From Thioalkalivibrio sp. (GTDB lineage: Bacteria; Pseudomonadota; Gammaproteobacteria; Ectothiorhodospirales; Ectothiorhodospiraceae), in contig SLHN01000207.1 of assembly GCA_007136145.1 (NCBI GenBank), positions 1 through 9,957 on the forward strand: a stretch of DNA of 9,957 nt. Reading direction: 5' to 3'. Shown here piece after piece: positions 5,334-9,957 of the stretch; within the stretch, counting starts at the first letter, position 1, and each line of letters starts with the position of its first letter. The position numbers were made by a program, and so were the translations under genes. The notes under the pieces are model-generated. The model was not told the origin of the DNA. It made no database searches and saw only the letters and a list, made by a program, of their open reading frames with translations.

Positions 5334-7719
5334 CACTGCTGAACTGCGCGAGCACGGTCAGCGCCGCGGTCTTCGGAGAAAAGCCGCGCAGCTCGTCGGA
5401 TGCAAGTATGGGACCGATACAGGCCGGGCAGCCATGGCTGCACTCGCACTCACGGATCAGCCGGGCCGCGCCCGCGATCACCCGCTCGCGTTGTGTATGG
5501 AGTGGCTCGGCCAGTCCGACGCCCCCGGGGTAGTTGTCGTAGAGGAACACCGCCGGACGGAAGCGCGTCTCGTGCACCGGATCCTGCTCGGCACCATCGG
5601 AACCGCGCATCTGTCCGCGACCCTCGGCGCCCACGGTCGCAAACCAGCGGGCATCGCCGTCACCCACCGCGCGGCCGATATCCTGCGGTTCGGACATCGC
5701 GATCAGCGCGGCGACATGGTGCATCGCGTAGGCCGCGCCAAGAAAGCCATCCAGTGCCTGCTGCCGAGTCGGAAAGCACTGCGCGAGCACCTCCGGCGCG
5801 ACCTCCCACCAGACGGCGGTCGTGTGCATCTCCTGATCCGGCAGATCGATGTTGCCATAGCCGATGTTCTCATGGCTGTAGTAACGGATCTTCTTGTAGC
5901 CGGGGATGCGCCGGACCAGGTGCACCTCGCCGTGCGCGGTTTCGGTGCGCCCGTCCTGGCGGTGCTCGAAACGGTCGAGGATCTTCAGCCGCGTGTAGTC
6001 GATCGCATCAGTGTAATAGTCGACCTCGGTCCGGGTCACGAAGGCCTTGCGCCCGGCCCAGTCCAGCCGCTCGATCTGCCAGGTCTGGGCCTGCACCATG
6101 TAGATCGCGCCCTCGTACAGGGTCTCGGCGGCACTGGAGTAGTCGACCTCGGCGATGATGTCCTTGCGCCCGCCGGTGGTATCCACCACCACGAAGTTAC
6201 CCTCGGCGACCGAGCGCAGGCTCACACTCTGAGCGGGGTAACTGTCCTCGGTCCAGTGCCAGGTATCGTCCTCCCGGTGCAGCACGCCGTTGTCCTCGAG
6301 GTACCCGAGCAGCTCCTCCAGGTTCTCGTTCCCGAAGCGGTCGCCCCGGCGGAACGGCAACTCGAAGGCCGCGCAGCGCACATGGTCGAGCAGGATCAGC
6401 AACTGGTCCGGGTCGATGCGCGCATGTTCGGGCGAACTGCCGAGGAAGAAGTCCGGGTTGCGTATGATGTACTGGTCCAGCGGCTGACTGGTCGCGATCA
6501 GAACGCCCAGCGACGGACGCATGCGCCGCCCGGCGCGACCGAGGCGCTGCCAGGTCGCCGCGATCGTGCCCGGATAGCCATTCAGCACACAGACATCGAG
6601 GCTGCCGATATCGACGCCCAGTTCCAGCGCCGAGGTTGCGATCACGCAGTCGATGTTACCGGCGCGCAGTGCCTTTTCGGTCGCGCGCCGCTGACCTGGC
6701 AGGTAGCCGCCGCGGTAGGCTGCGACTCTCGCCGGCTTGCGCGGATCGCCATCAAACACATCCTTCAGGTATTTGGTCAGCACCTCGACCATCAGCCGCG
6801 ACTGCGCGAACACGATGGTCTTGAGCCCGCTCCTGACCGACATGCGGGCGATCCGCGTCGCCTGTGAACGTGCCGACGCGCGGATACCGAGATCGGCGTT
6901 CACCACCGGCGGATTCCATAGAAACAGGTGGCGCTCGCCGGCCGGCGAGCCGCTCTCGGTAATCGCGGTCACCGGATCGCCAATCAGTCCCTCGGCCAGT
7001 TCCGCCGGATTCGCGATGGTTGCGGAGCTCAGCACGAAAACCGGATCCGAGCCGTAGAAACGGCAGACACGACGGAGGCGACGGATCACGTTCGCCACGT
7101 GTGAGCCGAACACGCCGCGGTAACTGTGCATCTCGTCGATCACCACGAAACGAAGGTTCTCGAAGAACTGCGCCCACTTGGTGTGATGCGGCAGTACGCC
7201 CTGGTGCAGCATATCGGGGTTGGAGACGACGATGTCGCCCCTGGTGCGCACCGCCTTGCGCGCGTCGCCCGGGGTATCGCCGTCAAAGGTAAACGCGCGG
7301 ATCCCGAGGTCGCCGGCCTCGTTGAGCTCCATCAGTTCCGCGACCTGGTCCTGCGACAACGCCTTGGTCGGGAACAGATACAACGCCTTCGCACGATCGT
7401 GCAACGCAGCCTGCAATACCGGCAGGTTGTAGCAGAGCGTCTTGCCCGAGGCAGTGGGAGTAACCACCACCGTATGCCGGCCGGCAGTGATCGCGTCCCA
7501 GGCCTGGCGCTGGTGGCTGTACAGTTCACGGATACCGTGGGAGCGCAACGCCGAAGCCACCCGCGGATCGAGCTCGGAAGGGAATGGCAGCAGACGCGCG
7601 GGACGTTCGGGAAACACCACGGAACCGGTGATCCGTCCCTTGTAACGGCGCTCAATGCGACGCACCAGTTGCCGCACCGGGTCGTCCAGCCCGATGCCTG
7701 CCTCGACCGCTTCCGCCAT
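5311..7719 (-). CDS. mrfA: MrfA/YprA-like DExH helicase with C-terminal DUF1998 zinc-type domain
   Basis: This 802-residue superfamily-2 ATP-dependent helicase has Walker A TPTASGKT at 87-94, Walker B DEMH at 195-198, motif III SSAT at 231-234, and motif VI QRLGRAGRR at 391-399. A long C-terminal region follows, with DNYPGGVGLAE and the cysteine set CECSHGCPAC (Cys758, 760, 764, 767). That C-x-C-x3-C-x2-C spacing equals the four-cysteine site I remember for Bacillus MrfA (718, 720, 724, 727). The family unwinds DNA at mitomycin-type adducts, and the exonuclease overlapping its 3' end is the expected partner. The open frame extends to a TTG at 7803, but family-like sequence begins at the ATG at 7719, which has GAGG upstream. 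No LexA-type box is evident nearby. The repair function is by homology. Confidence 0.9.
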   Translation of the reverse strand: MAEAVEAGIGLDDPVRQLVRRIERRYKGRITGSVVFPERPARLLPFPSELDPRVASALRSHGIRELYSHQRQAWDAITAGRHTVVVTPTASGKTLCYNLPVLQAALHDRAKALYLFPTKALSQDQVAELMELNEAGDLGIRAFTFDGDTPGDARKAVRTRGDIVVSNPDMLHQGVLPHHTKWAQFFENLRFVVIDEMHSYRGVFGSHVANVIRRLRRVCRFYGSDPVFVLSSATIANPAELAEGLIGDPVTAITESGSPAGERHLFLWNPPVVNADLGIRASARSQATRIARMSVRSGLKTIVFAQSRLMVEVLTKYLKDVFDGDPRKPARVAAYRGGYLPGQRRATEKALRAGNIDCVIATSALELGVDIGSLDVCVLNGYPGTIAATWQRLGRAGRRMRPSLGVLIATSQPLDQYIIRNPDFFLGSSPEHARIDPDQLLILLDHVRCAAFELPFRRGDRFGNENLEELLGYLEDNGVLHREDDTWHWTEDSYPAQSVSLRSVAEGNFVVVDTTGGRKDIIAEVDYSSAAETLYEGAIYMVQAQTWQIERLDWAGRKAFVTRTEVDYYTDAIDYTRLKILDRFEHRQDGRTETAHGEVHLVRRIPGYKKIRYYSHENIGYGNIDLPDQEMHTTAVWWEVAPEVLAQCFPTRQQALDGFLGAAYAMHHVAALIAMSEPQDIGRAVGDGDARWFATVGAEGRGQMRGSDGAEQDPVHETRFRPAVFLYDNYPGGVGLAEPLHTQRERVIAGAARLIRECECSHGCPACIGPILASDELRGFSPKTAALTVLAQFSSDDSEKPA

Positions 7720-7766
7720 CACCAACCGCCTCGCTTTCGCTACCTTTGCCGCGGACACAGCTCGGT

Positions 7767-7801
7767 GACGGACCTCGAGGGAAAACACCCCCGGGCCCGT
7801 C
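7767..7801 (-). terminator. Long GC-rich intercistronic hairpin between lldP and mrfA
   Basis: GACGGGCC pairs with GGTCCGTC, and inside it CGGGGG pairs with CCCTCG across a TGTTTT loop. That gives about 14 pairs with two G-U pairs and a bulged A. It begins 13 bases after the lldP stop and ends 48 bases before the mrfA ATG. No U-run follows, so it is more likely a partial terminator, a 3' stabiliser of lldP mRNA or a processing site than a full stop. Confidence 0.5.
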
Positions 7802-7813
7802 AACGCGAAACCG

Positions 7814-9583
7814 TCACGCCATGGTAGGCGACCGGCCCCGATTCAGGTACATGAACAGCAGGAAGGCGATGACAATCGCGACCCAAGCAACATACCAGTA
7901 GGTGGCTGCGTAGATGATCGCCATACCCAGCGCCCCCGCGGCCAGCACGTAGTAGGTCATCGGAATCAGCGCCTTGCGGATCAGGTCACCCTCGCGTCCG
8001 ATCAGCCCGACGGTGGCCGACGCCGCAACCACGTTATGCACGCAGATCATGTTGCCGGCGGCTCCACCCACCGCTTGCAGCGCCACAACGAAGGCCGCCT
8101 GGCTGGCGTTCAGCCCGATTTGCTCGGCAGTCGCGAACTGGAACAGCGAGAACATCATGTTGCTGACCGTGTTGGATCCAGCGATGAAGGCGCCCAACGC
8201 GCCGATGATCGGCGAGAAGAACGGCCAAGCGCCTCCGGAGACCGCGGACACCCCTTCGGCGAGTACCAGCGGCATGCTGGCATAGGCCGAGGCCTGCCCC
8301 GACTGGATGAACACCTGCACCATCGGCACGGCAAAGAGCAGGGCCACGCTCGCGCCCACGATCGTCTTGCCCGACTGCCCCCAGGCCCGGGCGTAGGCAC
8401 CTTTTTCCCGGTACATCCTGTGCAGGAAGTAGGTAACGATCGACGCCACCAGAAGCACCGCTCCTGGCAGGTACAACGGCTGCGACGAGGTGTTGATGTT
8501 GGTACCGAAAATACCGGTCCAGGCCAGTGTCATCTCCGGCGAGCGCAGGAACGCGGTCACTGGCTCGACAGTACGGGTGATCACCAACAGCGCCACCACG
8601 ACAATGTAGGGTACCAGCGCCTGGAACATCGTGATCGCGGCACCGGTGCGCACCGGGTCGGGCTGATCCTGGAACCGGCTGATCCACTCAGGCTCCCACT
8701 TGCTGCGCTCCTCGAACTGGAACACGTCCTTGGGGACCAGGAAGCCGCGCTTGGCCGCGGTTACGGTGATCGCAAGACCAACCAGACCGCCGACAATCGA
8801 CGGGAACTCGGGACCCAGCAGCCAGGCGACGAGCAGGTAGGGGATAGTGAAGGCAAGACCGGCAAACAGCGCGAACTTCCACGCCTTCAGACCTTCGCGG
8901 AAGGAACGGGACTTGCCGAAGAAACGGGTGAGCATGCCAACCATGATCAGCGGGATCAGGAAGCCCACCAGCGTATGCAGCAGCGCCACATTCACGCCGA
9001 TCTGCATCAGATAATCCGCAAATGCGATATCGCCGATATGCCCTTCCACGATTTCCTGCCCGGAAAGTCCGGCATTCACGCCGACGAGAATCGGGGTTCC
9101 CACGGCGCCGAACGAGACCGGAGTGGACTGGATGATCAACGCCGACAGCACCGCGGCCATCGCCGGGAAACCGATGGCCACCAGCAACGGAGCCGCCACG
9201 GCCGCCGGCGTACCGAATCCGGCCGAGCCCTCGATCAGGGACCCGAACATCCAGGCGATGATGATGGCCTGGATGCGCCGATCGGGCGAGATATCGGTAA
9301 AACCCTGCCGCAGCGTCTGCATCGCGCCGCTTTCGCGCATCGTATAGAGCAGCAGGATCGCGCCAAAAACGATGAACAGGATGTTCAGGGCAGTCACCAC
9401 GCCGTGGACACTCGCCGCGGCAACCACGATGAAATCGGTGCCCCAGAACAGGAGGGCGATCGCCATCGTGACCACATAGGCAAGCGGCATCGCATGTTTG
9501 GCTGGCCAACGCAGAATGACCAGAAACAGAAATACCGTGAGCACTGGCATCAATGCCAGCAGGAACAAAATACCCAGGTTCAT
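7814..9583 (-). CDS. lldP: L-lactate permease (LctP/LldP family)
   Basis: This 589-residue inner-membrane proton-linked transporter matches the usual family length of about 550-590. It has a dozen or more hydrophobic segments beginning MNLGILFLLALMPVLTVFLF. The signature IEGSAGFGTPAAVAAPLL is at 117-134, and LIIQSTPVSFGAVGTPILVG follows. Near the C-terminus are GSNTVSNMMFSLFQ and GGAAGNMICVHNVVAASAT. Glycolate is also carried by some members, but the LutC gene just upstream points to L-lactate. The open frame continues to 9694. The ATG at 9583 is chosen because it begins the first membrane segment directly and has AAGAGGA eight bases upstream. The mrfAB-like pair follows on the same strand after a hairpin. 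Confidence 0.93.
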   Translation of the reverse strand: MNLGILFLLALMPVLTVFLFLVILRWPAKHAMPLAYVVTMAIALLFWGTDFIVVAAASVHGVVTALNILFIVFGAILLLYTMRESGAMQTLRQGFTDISPDRRIQAIIIAWMFGSLIEGSAGFGTPAAVAAPLLVAIGFPAMAAVLSALIIQSTPVSFGAVGTPILVGVNAGLSGQEIVEGHIGDIAFADYLMQIGVNVALLHTLVGFLIPLIMVGMLTRFFGKSRSFREGLKAWKFALFAGLAFTIPYLLVAWLLGPEFPSIVGGLVGLAITVTAAKRGFLVPKDVFQFEERSKWEPEWISRFQDQPDPVRTGAAITMFQALVPYIVVVALLVITRTVEPVTAFLRSPEMTLAWTGIFGTNINTSSQPLYLPGAVLLVASIVTYFLHRMYREKGAYARAWGQSGKTIVGASVALLFAVPMVQVFIQSGQASAYASMPLVLAEGVSAVSGGAWPFFSPIIGALGAFIAGSNTVSNMMFSLFQFATAEQIGLNASQAAFVVALQAVGGAAGNMICVHNVVAASATVGLIGREGDLIRKALIPMTYYVLAAGALGMAIIYAATYWYVAWVAIVIAFLLFMYLNRGRSPTMA

Positions 9584-9849
9584 GAAAGTGTTCCTCTTAT
9601 AGTTATGGGTTGCGGCATTTGTCGAGCTCGCTTCGCCCTCGAGGGCTCTGAGCGTTCTCCTGCCGCCCGGTACGGACGGACCCTCCCTTTCCAACCGCCT
9701 GCGTCCGATCGGGCGGTACGCCCTGCCCGCTGGCGGATGTCGGCAGCAGGGAAACTGCCGTCAAGCCTTAAGGCCTGTATTCACGGCCCCCGCCGGAGGA
9801 CAGGAGGCACCGCTCGGATTCGCACTTTCCTGGGCGGCACCCATTCCTG
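9584..9849 (-). other. lutC-lldP intergenic region, no gene, several palindromes
   Basis: This 266-base gap contains no supported ORF. It holds a perfect palindrome GCCCTCGAGGGC (9635-9646), a hairpin with CGGCAG/CTGCCG arms (9741-9760), and a 10-bp palindrome GCCTTAAGGC (9765-9774). CCGCCCG and CGGGCGG arms are more widely spaced. A TTGACG at 9763-9758 could be a -35 element, but its expected -10 is poor (GACATC). No hairpin is followed by a U-run. I did not find a TGGT-N3-ACCA GntR-type operator. The region may process the lut mRNA or hold a separate lldP promoter. Confidence 0.5.
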
Positions 9850-9957
9850 CTAATCCACCAGCAGTACGTGCAGGCTGCGTGGGCCATGGGCACCCAGCTG
9901 GATCGTCAGCTCGATGTCGGCGGTGCGTGATGGCCCCGTGATCACGTTCACGGTTCG
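9850..9957 (-). CDS. lutC: LutC, LUD-domain lactate utilisation protein (C-terminal end only)
   Basis: The last 35 codons and a TAG stop are present; the gene enters from the right edge. The translation contains NVITGPSRTADIELT and ends in LGAHGPRSLHVLLVD. This is the conserved LUD-domain terminus of LutC/YkgG proteins: an ITGPSRTADIE motif and a final GxHGPRxLHVxLVD. LutC works with the iron-sulfur proteins LutA and LutB to oxidise L-lactate to pyruvate in the cytoplasm. The lactate permease follows on the same strand, as in many lut loci. lutA and lutB should lie beyond the right edge. Confidence 0.9.
   Translation of the reverse strand, partial: RTVNVITGPSRTADIELTIQLGAHGPRSLHVLLVD

Noticed and set aside
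5434..6867. 477-codon plus-strand open frame opposite the helicase
   Set aside because: All helicase motifs are on the minus strand in order, and the antisense product has no recognisable motif.
7720..7803. N-terminal extension of the helicase to a TTG start
   Set aside because: It would translate through the intercistronic hairpin from a rare start codon. The family-like N-terminus begins at the ATG at 7719.
9593..9626. TCGACA-N18-TATAAG as an lldP promoter
   Set aside because: The predicted start would fall within or after the ribosome-binding site, leaving no usable leader.
9584..9694. 37-residue N-terminal extension of the lactate permease
   Set aside because: The added residues are hydrophilic and unlike the family, whereas the ATG at 9583 begins the first membrane helix and has a strong ribosome-binding site.
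8036..9853. 605-codon plus-strand open frame opposite the lactate permease
   Set aside because: The product is His/Arg/Gln/Asp-rich with no domain. The minus strand encodes a clear membrane transporter, so this is a shadow.
1..9957. CRISPR arrays, tRNA/rRNA genes, transposases or phage genes
   Set aside because: I looked for regularly spaced repeats, tRNA-like cloverleaf segments and mobile-element proteins and saw none.

Overview
The window is GC-rich, densely coded DNA that looks like a Pseudomonadota chromosome, probably a gammaproteobacterium. The grounds are Gram-negative signal peptides, an NtrC/sigma-54-type promoter, a periplasmic c-type cytochrome and a lut/lldP lactate locus. No species can be named. 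No tRNA, rRNA, CRISPR array, insertion sequence or phage gene was seen.

Left block (1-1821, minus strand): the 5' end of an ABC-transporter operon. In transcription order there is a substrate-binding protein and then the start of its permease, which runs off the left edge. Both are of the 'urea carboxylase-related' type, now linked to guanidine use. The 370 bases upstream of the binding protein carry layered regulation. There is a convincing guanidine-I (ykkC) riboswitch aptamer, a downstream hairpin that competes for the aptamer's 3' end, a near-consensus sigma-54 -24/-12 promoter, a possible IHF site, and an NtrC-type dyad centred about 109 bp upstream of the predicted transcription start. 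The sequence predicts that guanidine import is switched on by nitrogen limitation at the promoter and by guanidine in the leader.

Middle block (1822-3798): a plus-strand GNAT acetyltransferase of unknown substrate, converging on a minus-strand cytochrome P460-family protein. A strong hairpin lies between them. The cytochrome gene is divergent from a MarR-family regulator that carries an extra C-terminal four-cysteine motif. Their 89-bp shared promoter region has a good sigma-70 promoter for the cytochrome and an inverted repeat over its -10 element. This looks like a self-contained sensor/effector pair, plausibly for reactive nitrogen or redox stress.

Right block (3891-9957, minus strand): in transcription order, the end of lutC, then the L-lactate permease lldP, then an mrfA-like DExH helicase with a four-cysteine C-terminus, and an mrfB-like DEDD exonuclease. 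The last two overlap and form the pair that in Bacillus subtilis repairs mitomycin-type DNA damage. Long intergenic hairpins separate lldP from mrfA and fill the lutC-lldP gap, so the lactate and repair genes may be only partly co-transcribed.
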